A DNA stretch of 64,000 nt, taken from assembly GCA_034769895.1 (NCBI GenBank), contig CM068373.1, forward strand, positions 198,070,134-198,134,133, in the 5' to 3' direction. The notes beneath the pieces were generated by a model. That model ran no database searches. It saw only the letters and a list, made by a program, of their open reading frames with translations, and was not told the DNA's origin. Made by a program: the position numbers and the translations under genes. This stretch comes from Magicicada septendecula. Taxonomy: Eukaryota > Arthropoda > Insecta > Hemiptera > Cicadidae. This document shows positions 44,560-56,800 of the stretch, in pieces; position 1 is the first letter of the stretch; each line of letters begins with the position of its first letter.

Positions 44560-44780
44560 TTCACTAAAAAAACCACCTCTAATTCAGGCATTCATATCCA
44601 TCCTGAAACCACTTAGCGTATTACTTCAGGATAGAGCCTATTGCGCCCTTATCGGGCTCTTTCTAGTTGTTCCTCATCTTCTATTGCCCGTTGGGTACCT
44701 ACAAGTTGGACCTGTCTCTTTTTTCTAGTAGGACCCATTGAATAAAACTAAAAATAAAAATAAAAAATAAAAATAATAAT
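44560..44780 (+). mobile_element. Probable LINE/SINE 3' tail with A-rich (ATAAAA) end
   Basis: A GC-balanced stretch (CTTCAGGATAGAGCC, then GGGTACCTACAAGTTGGACC) ends in about 40 bp of ATAAAA repeats (44742-44780), the shape of a non-LTR retroelement 3' end on the plus strand. No coding part is visible, so this would be a short 5'-truncated copy. The family is not identified. Confidence 0.4.
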
Positions 44781-45540
44781 GTATACGTTAATAATTAATG
44801 AATGTACGTAATGCTTCATATTTATAAACGTAGGCTTCTTAGGTACTACTCGTTGTCAGTAAATCATATAGTTTTTTTTATAGAAAAATCTGGCTTAAAT
44901 GGATAGATGCGCTTAAATACTGTAACTTCATTTGCCTATCACTTCTGTTTTCCACCGTGACCCGCGCTCCGTTCCCGTCTAATCTTCGTGAACACCCACG
45001 TTACCTCAGTTCATCTCCTCATGCCTGATTGTCACTTAATATTAGCATCTGGTTTTATACTATTATGTAATTTTACTATTTTTTGTTGTTATTACTTTTT
45101 TATTTAAACTTAGAAGCAAGTAAACTGGGAATGAATAACGAAAAAGGGAGTATTATAATGGGGACCAAATAGCAATTACAATCTTTAGAATTTTCTCAAA
45201 TAGTTCTTTGTATCTGTGTCTTTTTTGCTACGAAACAAAGGCTGGCAAGATACTGTGGTCGGTTTGTTACGAATTCAGTTTTCGTGTCGTTGGTTACAAG
45301 AACACCGTGCACTTACTATTTATTGCGTATGCGCTCCTGTATACAGGGATTCAGAAAATTATAGTGGTGATGATTTGACTGTATGCTAATTGAACTGTTT
45401 AGCAATTTAATTATTTGCCGACCTACATGACTCTTGTTGCATATTATTGTACTGGATTTTTATGTTACTGGCCTACAGGAAGGATGGTAGCTGCCTAGCG
45501 ACCTTTAAATAAGCTATAAGCTATTGATATGCTTTCAGAT

Positions 45541-45910
45541 ATGCAAACGAATATCACATGACTGTCGGCACAGTAGCCTCTCAACACTCACTGACGAGGT
45601 AAACTAACATTATTATGCAAACGAATATCACTTGACTGTCAGCACAGTAGCCTCTCAACACTCACAGACGAGGTAAACTAACATTATTATGCAAACGAAT
45701 ATCACTTGACTGTCGGCACAGTAGCCTTTCAACATTCACTGACGAGGTAAACTAACATTATTGTGCAAACGAATATCACTTGACTGTCGGCACAGTAACC
45801 TCTCAACACTCACTGACGAGGTACACTAACATTATTATGCAAACAAATATCACTTGGCTGTCGGCACAGTAGCCTCTCGACACTCACTGACGAGGTAAGC
45901 TAACATTATT
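45541..45910. repeat. Minisatellite, five copies of a 74-bp unit
   Basis: Units start at 45541, 45615, 45689, 45763 and 45837, with no length variation. Each contains GCAAACGAATATCAC, ACTGTCGGCACAGTA and ACTCACTGACGAGGTAAACT. Units differ at one to five bases. GACTGTCGGCACAGTA is itself a small inverted repeat (ACTGT...ACAGT). Confidence 0.97.
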
Positions 45911-48900
45911 TTTCTGGCCGGAAAACGGGATTTCGTCTGTTTAGACGGTTAAATAAGAGTTACCAATAATTATCATTATATTAATTGTATGCTGTTATTG
46001 GATTGGTATTAAATGGGAAATTGTCCAGAAAGGTAGTTTGGATTCCTCAAACCTCGTGCTTTAGGAATTTGAACTGTATTATGGGTTCTCTTATCACAGT
46101 TCTAATGGTTTCGACTGCAAATTATCTAACCGTAAAATAGTGTCGCACCCATTAGCACAACCTTTGTGTTAAGGATCAACTCTTTCTGTCGTAGAAATAT
46201 ATTATTAAACCTTCTTCTTGGGTGTGGTTATTGTCTGCCGATTCAAGAAAATTCATTGTTCAGCTTGGTCGACTTACCAACCATTACAAACTGAATGCCT
46301 AGAAGAGAAGATATATAAATGCCATGAGGTTATGGGAGCCTTTCTTAGCTTCGGTAGTGCGCTTTTTCTATATGCATAATTTCGTGTTTTATTATTAAAT
46401 TACCTGTCACTGCATTCCCCTTCCGCTGCATTACTCCATTCCTATCAATTACATCGTGAGCAATCGTCATTCATCAGCACTATCTGTAGATCAGACTCCT
46501 AAATCATTTAATACCGTACGATATATGCTTCGCCTGGAATCGGTTAACTTCGTATAAGGCACAAACTATGAACGGTCGATTGTAGTTTGTCTACAAGCAT
46601 TTGATATGTCAAAATAGAGACGGATGGTAATGAAATTCTAGTTAAATCGTAGTTTTGTTTACAAAAAAATTGTAACTTCCTGAATAATTGAAAGATAGAT
46701 ATCAGAAAATTTGAAGTAGGAAATAATTTTTAAGTCTACAAAGACTTAGAACTTACAAATATTATTTGTATTTCAATGTATAAGATAGTACATAAATGGT
46801 AGTTTATGGATAGTGAGTCATGAACTGAACTTCAGGGATGTAGATTCGTGGTGTTATTATCGTACTAAGGCACGTATTCCGACCACAGATATCATAATTA
46901 GTGCTATACTGGCCTTGGTTTTATTTATTGACTTTTAGTAAGTAGATATTCATTATGTGGAAGTCAACTGAGCACAAACACAACCACTACGGACTGAAAG
47001 TCGGCTACCTGTATGTCACGGACAAGTCCGACCGTGAAAAGTGTAATGTATTGAAGAATGTCGTTGATGTAACACAACCTTTGTTACCCTTCGGTTACTA
47101 TGCATATTTATATCTGCTATGTGTAACTGTCAGCTAGAACATTTTTTCGAGGCAATATACATTAAATTTAGCGATATAAGTAGCGGTGGTATTGGAGATT
47201 AATTGTGAGTACAGTTTTTGTTAATGATTTTCAATTACACTGACTTTTTATAGAGAAATGTTTATGTGTTAAGAAAACATGAAACCTTTGATTTTTAACA
47301 GTGGATATAGGATATTCAATTCGTTGTGTATTTTTGAAATTTTTTCATTTTCTGCAACTACACCGTTTATTTTTTCCTAACTTTGCAAGAACAAAATGTT
47401 TTGATCAATACTTTGAATTTTTACATACCGTTTTAAATATGTTGTTTTTGTATATCCTTCTTTGCAAATGTACAATAAGCAGTTATGTTTTTCTTGTTTC
47501 ATTTAAGATTCTTCATTTAGGGATTTTATTTTAATAATATAAAATAATTTTAGTAAAGCATATTCAATCAATCAGTGAACATGTTTCTCTCGTAAGAATC
47601 AATGTTAAATTATATCAATTGTTGTTCCAACAATTTCTGTTGTTTTACATGTACGTAAAATATGTTTGCAGATGCTTTCGGTACTAATCTGTTTCAAAAT
47701 ATTATTAAATTCAAAGCTGTATGGGTTTTATTAATTGCTTTATTTGTTTTAAATAAATGTTGGCTACAAGTAAAATACGAGTAAAATACAAGTAATATGG
47801 CTACAAGTGAAATACAGAACTCGTATCTTGAGTTCTGTTAGGACGCCCCGTCAATAGTCCTGCTATCGTTAGATGACTCCAGTATCAAGAGCGGATCTCC
47901 AAACAGCTTGCTCATAAACGTTTGTCAATCTTAAGTTAATGGTCAACATTAGCAGTCGGCAACCCTGCGCCCGTCGATAAGGTTTGACGAGCTCGCGAAC
48001 CGATTTGCAATTTTATTTTCTTTTGAACGAAGGAACGCACCCGCATTGTACCTGCTTCGAAGTACTGTTTTTTAAATAGTACCAGCCATTTACCGAACCG
48101 AGCTGTTCCCCTAATACGATTGTCAAGCTTGTCGCCAGAGCCTGTAAACAACTTTCTCCCCAAAGGAAAAACTTGATTTTTTCAAGATTTACATTTCTGT
48201 CCACTTTATGAAAAAAAATAGTGTTACTGTAATAAGTTCTTTAATTTATTTTTATTAAAATGTTTTTCTGTGTCACCAATTTTTTCTTTAAAGTTTTATT
48301 AGTTTTAACGTGCGTGTGCGTGATGACAAATTGTTGTGGACCTACTCCTAATGTGAAAAATGTTCAAAAATTTATATGAAAAATACTAAAAAGATTTTCT
48401 GATTCGGTATTTCACCTTGCTAAATATAAGCGCAAGGGTATTTATTATAAAGGGACAGTTAATGTTTGTAACGTCCGGCTACTGAACTCCGCATCTTTCT
48501 ATTTTCCATTGATGTGGTGGGGAGGGGTGTGTCCATCGAACTAGTCCTCAGTTATATATGCGCCCTCATAAATTTAAAGGTTGCCTACGGCAGATGTAGA
48601 TAATATCTAAGTTTAACCTCACTCATGTGGTTTCAAAATTTAAGTTAGAAAATAACACATTTGTTTTATTGGTTTTTTCAGTGACAAGCACTTCACTTGT
48701 ATTATCACATGAATAGTTCTGTATCTTTACTATGAACTAAGAGAAGGTATCAGACTCAGCCTGTAACAATAAAATGTTTCAGATTTTTAAACGTTTCTGC
48801 TATTTACGTGTAACTGATATGTCTTCATTGTTAATGCTTTAGTTCACTATCAGGATTACATCTTGTATTAAAAAAAGATGTTATAGCGACTACACGGTTT

Positions 48901-50490
48901 TGTCTTAATTATGAAAACGTTTTTCTGTAATCGATAGATGCATCATGTAAACAACAAACCGTTTTGTCATTTGACAGCTGAGCCCAGCCTTTTGTATTGA
49001 AACGGTCTGATTGGTGTTTACACTAGGAGAAATCAACTGTTGGTGTTGTTTGTGCTGTTGTAAACACGAACGTCTGTTAAGTAAATACTTTTGACTAATT
49101 GAATTGGTTTGGTGTGGCAGGTGGGATCTGTTGTAGTGTTGCATGTGTACACTGCCATTTGCAAGCGCATGTGTCGGTGTTTGTACACATTGTAGCGAAT
49201 TGTAGCGTTACTCTTCAAAGCATAAATTATATTTTATTTATAATTTGGGTGCACTGGAAGATATTCTGTTCAATCTGTCTGTAAAATGTACAAGACGTTT
49301 ACAATTTGTCGTTTTGTTATAATTACTTAACAAACATAAACAAACCTAGAACAAGATACCTTTTAAATTTTAATTAAGTTCTTGACGAGAAATAATTTAT
49401 CATATTTTAATATACCATCATACCTTTCCGTCAAGTGCTGGATTCAAACTTGTAATCTGTTTGTTCCCATTACAGTCATCTCTTCCTATTATTGTTTACA
49501 AACTAAATTAAACTCTTGCACACCACTATATTGTTACGACGGTGGCACAGATCGACGTGTTGTACAGTGGAAACAGAATAACTTACAGTAAATGAAGACA
49601 CTCATTACAACTTTATTTAGAAAGAAACAACAGTTAGAAATCAACAAAGGCACGAAACAATTCAAGTTTACGTTGTCCAACATACAACAAATGTAACCTT
49701 ATTGCGGTGTTGCACTAAGAACAAGTACAAAAATTACACTAAAACAGCAAATTACTCCGATCACTCCGAACGCATTGTAATGTCGCTGGTCAAGAAAACT
49801 GAATTTGGCTCTAAACATTTACATTGTTTAGAAATATTTTAATTTTTTCAACTTAGCATTAATTTTTTAATTTTCTTACAATCATGAAGTTTGAATTAAT
49901 TTGATTTTGTTCTTATATTGATGAATTGTTACTCTTAAATTTTGAAATATTAAACTTTCCCAGATGTAAGCGGCTTTCTGACACATTCTTTACAATTCGT
50001 TCCGCTCTTGATTTTATGATGACTAAGTACGTGGCGTGGCCTCCATTATACTACAATAAATATTATATTTATATATGAACAAATTTAATTTGCTCGATTT
50101 AAAAAAATGGATTTCTGTTTCACTGTTATGTTCCTTTTTTACGCGTTGTTACTGTAAATGGTTATTCTTCTCTTTTTATTTTAAGCAAAAACGTTCTACT
50201 ACTTAGTTTAAGGTAGGGCTTTCTTTAGTGTTGATGATTCATTTGAATGTAAAACCATTATGTCAACCTGAAATATTTATTGCAGGGTGAACTTCAAATC
50301 TGTGAAAGACAGCGTCGCGTCTTCTTCAGTACAAATTCAGGTTTAACTATGTAAACTTTTAAGTTGAATAATGTCTATAATATACATTAGTTTAATAGTT
50401 TGTAAAATCAATTGCATGATTGTAATTTACTGAACTGAAACTGAAAATAATGCCATGTAGAAATAAAAAAGTAAAACGTTTCAAGAGAAT
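45911..50490. other. Non-coding DNA; small unrecognised ORFs
   Basis: No gene is supported. The plus frame 46955-47137 and the minus frames 47936-48204 and 48905-49218 show no family motif or splice context. Between 47930 and 49220 the base composition is less AT-rich than the surroundings, so an unrecognised exon or old transposon there cannot be excluded. TGTTACGACGG at 49535-49545 matches the first bases of the solo LTR at 59880, but the match does not extend. Confidence 0.4.
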
Positions 50491-50920
50491 TGTTGTATCT
50501 GTATCACCACATTGTGCGGAGAAAAATACTGTTAAGATTATATTGTAAATTCAATTGTACGTGCGTGTAACGCGTGACTGTATGTTGCTTAGTTCTGATT
50601 GGCCTGCGCACGTGACGTTCATTCACCCCACTATTTTTAGTTTCAGTAATGTAAGGGCTTTCGGGCGTTTCTCATCTCAGTCTCGTCCAGCGCAATTCTA
50701 CATTATTCAAGATATTCGTTAAGATCTACAAATTGTTATTTAAGGTTCGGAGATGCATTTAAATCAACGTACATTTACACGTTACATGTGCGGTGTAAAA
50801 TCGGTGTACATTCAAGTAAGGAATAAACATTTACTCATACAGTCCACTATTCTTTTATTTTAAGTAAAACTCCAGCTACCTACTACTATTATGAATAGGT
50901 GTCACCCTTAATTTATAACA
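50491..50920 (+). mobile_element. Putative solo LTR (Bel-Pao-like)
   Basis: Starts TGTTG and ends TAACA. It has a GC-richer U3, an initiator-like CTCAGTCTCG at about 50676-50685, AATAAA at 50822-50827, then CAGTCCACTATTC at 50841-50853, which matches CAGTCCACTACTT at about 1799 downstream of AATAAA in the Bel-Pao LTR. That shared U5 phrase suggests a related family. No target duplication is visible at the assumed ends, so the boundaries are uncertain. Confidence 0.45.
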
Positions 50921-51498
50921 GGGACAACAAGTTCACTTAACAAATACATACAATTTACAAGTTAAAGTAAATAACAATAACAATGAAAAATAAAATAAAT
51001 TGTAATAAACTGCAGAAAATATAAATTTTTAATTAGAAACTGTATTTGAATTAAAATAAATTACTTTATAATATGACTAACCCAGCTTTATTTAAAACGT
51101 AACTTGAATAGCTTCTGTATCGGTCTCAATTTAATAGTGTCAAAACGTCAAAACAGTGAAATATGACTTCCACTGATGCATGTGAGAACCAAACTGAACT
51201 GTTGCACTTTAAGTAAATTGAAACCAGATAATTTGTCAAACGAAACTAGACAAGTTTTTCAGGTGTGATTGTTTTGACGTGTCCAGTAGTTTAAAACAGT
51301 ATTGAATATAGGAAATTAAATTTACAGAAATATTTTACTTTTGCTAAAATTAATTAAAGTATTTCTTTTATGGCTAAGGTCACACTTAGTAATGTAGCGT
51401 AGTTTATAGTTTCTGTATACTAAGAATTTGCCTGTATAAATTGTATTAAGTCTACACTTAAACCGATAATCGCAAAAATAGTTTATGATTTGTTTCAG
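50921..51498. other. AT-rich DNA ending in a possible intron acceptor
   Basis: No ORF. The last bases, TTTATGATTTGTTTCAG, form a pyrimidine-containing tract and AG directly before the candidate exon at 51499. Confidence 0.4.
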
Positions 51499-51587
51499 AG
51501 GAGGCGCGAAAATGGACCACCTGCAAATTTTGGACAGCTTATTGAAAAAGGATTATGATCGAAGAGCCACTCCCACCAATCACTTAA
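51499..51587 (+). CDS. Candidate exon of a Cys-loop ligand-gated ion channel subunit
   Basis: TTTGTTTCAG ends at 51498, and the next about 89 bp are open in one frame, reading GGAKMDHLQILDSLLKKD and then YDRRATPTNHL. A short helix with ILDSLL followed by YD.R..P is what begins the extracellular ligand-binding domain of pentameric channels (GABA, glutamate, glycine-type and related insect chloride channels). The tail RATPTNHL is, as far as I recall, like one insect-specific branch of these. A GT at 51588 (AA|GTACGA) is a weak donor, and leaving the exon unspliced soon meets a stop. The ATG at 51512 is internal and probably not the start. I saw no further exon of the gene in this window, so introns would have to be long. 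The match is from memory and short. Confidence 0.4.
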
Positions 51588-51863
51588 GTACGAAATTGCT
51601 CCTATCACACCTCTAATAGTCTAAATGCGGTAGCTTAAACTAGATTTAATTTATAATACGGAAAGTCATGATATTCGCCGTCGTCTAGTATTTTATTACA
51701 TGGCGCTGATTGTAAAAATTCCGCAATTCAATTTTGCCTGTCGGCTACTACAATTTAATATAATAATTTCTTTTAAACAGGAAACAGTCCGATTGGTCAT
51801 CTGTGTAGTATAGTGTCACTCATCACATGTCTATGGTTTCCACGGCCGGCGTCAACGTTGGTT

Positions 51864-52094
51864 AAATTTCGGCTTATCTGGTTGTAAGGTCGTGGTCCAA
51901 AGTTGTTCATAAAAAACGTTACAACCGTTGCTTCGATGGCCATTTTCAGTGCAGAAGGCTGAAAATACTAACAAAGATTTTGTAGTCGGTGTTTTCAGCG
52001 TTCTGAACTGAAGATGGCCATCGAAGCAACGGCCGAAAAGTTTGCTTTGAACAACTTTGGACCACGACCTTACAGACCAAAAAGCCGAAATTTT
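51864..52094. repeat. 231-bp palindromic (fold-back) element
   Basis: The left arm starts AAATTTCGGCTTATCTGG and carries CGTGGTCCAAAGTTGTTC and GTTGCTTCGATGGCCAT. The right arm (to 52094) carries ATGGCCATCGAAGCAAC, GAACAACTTTGGACCACG and AAAAGCCGAAATTT. The centre continues the pairing (GGCTGAAAA with TTTTCAGC), leaving a loop of about 20 bases near 51970-51988. Arms are about 105 bp with scattered mismatches. This is a MITE-like or fold-back element; the short frame inside it (52014-52226) is not called a gene. Confidence 0.85.
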
Positions 52095-53670
52095 TACAAC
52101 AGTGTCTACTCATATTTTCTGTTATGTAACGAAAACTTTGAAAAGACTGCACGATGTCGCCCAAAATTCCAACATATCAACTGTGTAATTCAAGATCCAA
52201 CGATGAAACAATTACTCTGTCTGTAAAATATTTGCAGAATACAAAGACTAAAGAATAAAAGTTCTACCGGTCTGTGAACAAACCAAGGAATGGATTGTTG
52301 CTGTATTACCCATATATAAGTTCTGATGGTATTACAAAATTTGTTGAAGCCTCAAAGTAAATACTTTAAAATTGTGTCTAGTTGATGAGTGAACTCTCAA
52401 AACCTTTCTTTAGTTATGAGTTCATAGCCACCATTATAATGATGATAATTTCTAATGTCAAGCGACTTATAACTATATAACTATATATAGCATATTTGAG
52501 CTAATTAAGTGAATCTCAGAAAGGCATTTGCGTCTGTAGAACACACCTGAATGTGTACTAAGTTTTTCTCCTGAGTTATGGTTATTAGTTTACTTAAGAG
52601 AGACAAGGAAACAGTGTAAGTTGGATTTATTGTGCGGCATAAACTTGAGTGGCCTCATTTATTTCATTTCCGTAGTAATTGAAACCATAACAGGGAAATG
52701 CAGTACAGTAATCACAGAAGGAAGTTACTATACAGGTAAATTATGTACAAGACTATGGGACACGTAGTGGAAACTGCTCGTTGCAAATGCAGGTTATACT
52801 TATTGTTAAGTGAAAGTACAACCTTAAGGCAACAACTTGGCACAACACCAGAGTCAGTAAAAGAATCACAGATTTTGTTATATATTTTATTTTAACACAC
52901 TGATATCCATAACGTTTACACCAGTGCAATAAACATTTACGACAAATGACTGTAGACTCGTTTCAAAACGCTTGAGAGTTACACATTTCAGGTTGTTGGT
53001 CAATATTTGCGCAAGACCTTATAGCGTTTAAACGGCCTCCTCTGGCTTAGAGCTAATAAAGTGATATGGCTTGAGAAACAAATGTTTAAAGCGAACAAAA
53101 TTCTGAATGTAACATGTCATTTGATACTGAAAACATTTTTCCTAACGTCGGTTCTTCGTTTCAAATGCAAGCGCAACCATTTGGCAACTTTTATTCCAAA
53201 AATTAAGAAATAAGCTTTTCCATCCCTACTCTAGACACAAACAATTAATTTTGTTATGTTGTATATTTTGTTGATAACGTTACCAGTTGCGAGGCATGCC
53301 TTTGTGAAAGGTGTATGAGGTTAAACCTCCCCTATGCATTGACAAGTAACAAAAAGACTCTCTTCTTCTCCATCACTCGACAATCAAAACCCTGTTAACG
53401 TAAAGCAATGTTAATGTAAAGCAATAATACAGACAATTATTACATACAAAACAAGGACAGATTTTAATAATAATAATTATGTGTATTGTTTTTGTAAATA
53501 TAATTACAGTAATTATGTAAATTATATTACCAATACTGTACAGTTATTCAAAAAATGACTAATAACTTTTTATATAATTATTAAAATGTCAAAATTAATG
53601 ATATTGATACATGATGGTAACAAAAACGTTAGCAACAAAACACCAATTCATTCACTTTGACGGAGAAAAA
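52095..53670. other. Non-coding DNA, nothing recognised
   Basis: AT-rich, no coding or RNA gene signature, no clear repeat. Confidence 0.45.
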
Positions 53671-53838
53671 GTTTATTTACAATGTGTAATAATATTAGCA
53701 CTTACATATAAAGTTTATTTACAATGTGTAATAGTATTAGCACTTACATATAAAGTTTATTTACAATGTGTAATAATATTAGCACTTACATATAAAGTTT
53801 ATTTACAATGTGTAATAATATTAGCACTTACATATAAA
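53671..53838. repeat. Minisatellite, four copies of a 42-bp unit
   Basis: Unit GTTTATTTACAATGTGTAAT plus ATATTAGCACTTACATATAAA, four perfect-length copies with one base difference seen (AATAAT/AATAGT). Because 42 is a multiple of three the array is open in frame (VYLQCVIILALTYK repeated), but it lies in an otherwise featureless short frame and I do not call it coding. Confidence 0.97.
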
Positions 53839-56800
53839 AGATCAATTTAGATTACATTATTATGCGTTAGTTGTAGGCCTTATTTTTTAAACATTAGTTC
53901 TAGGCGCCTGTGTTTTATTTCAGCACTAGTCTCCTGTTGTTGTTTCATGTGGGAGGTGAAACTGATAGAAATCGCTCCTTCACTTCTAGGTAAACTGCAT
54001 GAGTTCGTCTAGATAATATTATAAAAAAAACTAAAGCAGATAACGTACTAAAAAGTATTTTATAATCTTTAATGTAATCTCTACACCAATTTTTTGTTGT
54101 AAACATAGCAACAGATGGGTATTGCTTAGTTGCACCTAATTTTGACCACAACTTCTAATCCACGATGTTCACCAGACAGTTTGTACAACTAATTTGTCAT
54201 CGTAGTCGTGTGCAGTCAGAGCATTTAATACGTGTTTTGCCAACCCGTTGGCTATACGATCTTTAAAAATTCCCAAGTCACATTTAAGTATTAGTCGCCT
54301 CAGATCAATTCATAGATTATAGTTTTATGCTTTACGTTTCAGCTCTTTCCTGAATAGCGGACCGAATACAATAATATGTATACGAGAAGTGTAGTGCAAT
54401 ACACTCGTAGTCTCAGGTACTGAGATTGACATCTTAATTCATTTCAGTTTACTTTTACGTCCAATAGAACTACTTTATATATCCTGTCTTTGACAACTGA
54501 ACTTTAATTCTATGATTATAATTATCGGCATGCATACAATCGGTATATGTTTAGCCACCTTAAACGTTTAGGAGCACATTACTTTCCAAATCCTGTAACT
54601 TGTTTTGAAATTTACCCATTCCAAATGTTTATATATTTACAAAATTTTGAGGATATTTTTCAAACATTCAGGGACTACACAGATTTCGGAGCTTAGAGAA
54701 TGAAACTTTATAAGTAATATGCAGTGAAATTTAACTATTTATAAAATGTTTAATTTACTTATGTTTTACACTTTTCAACGATACATTAGAACAAGATGCC
54801 AAGTACTTCAATTGTAATATATTGCAGCATTAATATAATGAAAAATTAACACAATATTGCTGGGATCCTTGTATATGAAGTTTTTCTTTTTTATCCATTG
54901 ACACACATAGGCTTTCACGGGGCGGTCGTTTCAATAATGACGGAGAGCCGTTATGGTGGATTATGATCTTCTTAAAGGGGTGGAGAGCTTACCTATAACA
55001 GAGCAGATGCCAACTAATTGACCTTCAGGGTTTTGAAAGCGGGGTAATGAGAAACGTCGTTCTAGGCTCGGTTGATTTTTGTGTAGATCCAACAGATTTG
55101 AAGTAGAGTCTCTTAATTCTGTACAGGTTCAGACTGTTTACGGCAGCAGCTTGACGTGCCACAGTGGTCGTAGTTCTTTGTATGATTATCGCTGTCTAGT
55201 GACAGTGCCCAAACGTTGCTTAAATTCAATGGTCGGAGGAGAACCGACGTATCAAACATGCTATGTCTGTTAGCATTTATGTAAAGAAGTCACCACTTGT
55301 ACTTGAAACAATCTTATTGGAAAGCAATCCTGTTACCGAATCGGTAAATTCGTTGGTAATTTTTAAATCTTTCCTGCATAATACTAAATATTTTGCTGAT
55401 GTAACGTACTTATTTAGACGCGCGCGCAGGCCTACACACGCAAACACGGACACGCGCACACAAATCGTAACTCAATTAATTGATATGTTTGTGTTTGAAT
55501 ATTTCTGTGTTGCCAATACACAGGTCCTCGTGATGACTATTAGACTTGTCTAAACATCGTAGCACAAAGGGTTTAAAAACTGTGTGTACTTATCGACCGA
55601 TCCTACCGAAATCCTTCATTATTTATTGACCCAAGGTGATTACTAACCTATTGCATGGGTTAGGGTGGAAGTGTTTTCTATCTGCCAGCAGTTGGACGTA
55701 CCCCAATGGTCTCAGTTATTCAGACATAATTACTGTGAATCCTAAATAGTACCTTTATGAGACAAAAGGGCACATAAAATGTTTTCTTTTTTCGTCAATT
55801 TCATTGCAGTTGTTCGCGTCTAAACTCTTGAAAAATTACTATTTACGGTGAGAAATGTGTTTTTTTTAAAATGGAAACAACGTATTTCTAAACGAGGAAA
55901 TTTTACGTATATTGTCTATAAATTTAGGGAACACACAGACACAAGAAACTTGGTGCTTTTAAGGATATTGTAGGAAAATATATCTAGACTCAAACTTTGT
56001 TCGTCTAGTCATAAATATTTAGGTAATATATGAATACTTAATAATAAATAAAAATAATAATGTTATGTATTACGTATGTACTAATATATGTATATTTTAT
56101 CTATGTAATGTAAGATTGTTACGTTTCTATGTTACGAAAAACAATAGTATGTAATATTGGGCGCAAACAACAGGGTAACGTAAAACTAAAGTGAAATTAA
56201 ATGTTTGTTGGTGTGTGAAATAAATGTTTACGGGAAATTGATATTTCTCGCACCATTTAAAATAATTTTTATTTTACTCTTTGTTATTGTGTTACGTTTA
56301 AAAGCAGGAAACTAATAAAGTAAAAACTTCCTGTATTGAATTTACATATTAAAATGCAAGTATACTGCGTTCTCTGTTACTAAACTTAGAAATATGCTGT
56401 AGGCGCACCTTCTACATGTACACTTACTAACGTAGGAGTCTTGGATGTTTATGGCTGCACTGCTATAGACAATGGCATTAAAGGTTTATGTACACATATA
56501 ATTTATAAACCAATTGTTCCATCAGATTCTTTTAATAATGTTTTTACACTTCTTTTAAGCAAAATTTTTGATCGCTTTGTACATTTAGTTCTCGCAAAGA
56601 TTGTTAACGAATAAAAAAAGATAAAAAAGAGTTAGGAAGACTGACGGTTCTACTCATTTATTTTTTGATTTGAATGAAGATACTTTCTTTACGTAAAACT
56701 GTTACTGTGAAAAGTATAATGTAACTAGTATGATTGTATAGACTTATGTCTGAGGGTTAGACAGTAATTTGACTGTGACAACGAAAAAACTTTTCTATCC

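Noticed and set aside
49535-49545. A second copy of the solo LTR starting TGTTACGACGG
   Set aside because: Only about ten bases match the LTR start at 59880; the following sequence differs and no matching end was found.
53611-53850. 79-residue frame containing four copies of VYLQCVIILALTYK
   Set aside because: It is the translation of a 42-bp minisatellite, with no conserved flanking sequence or gene context.
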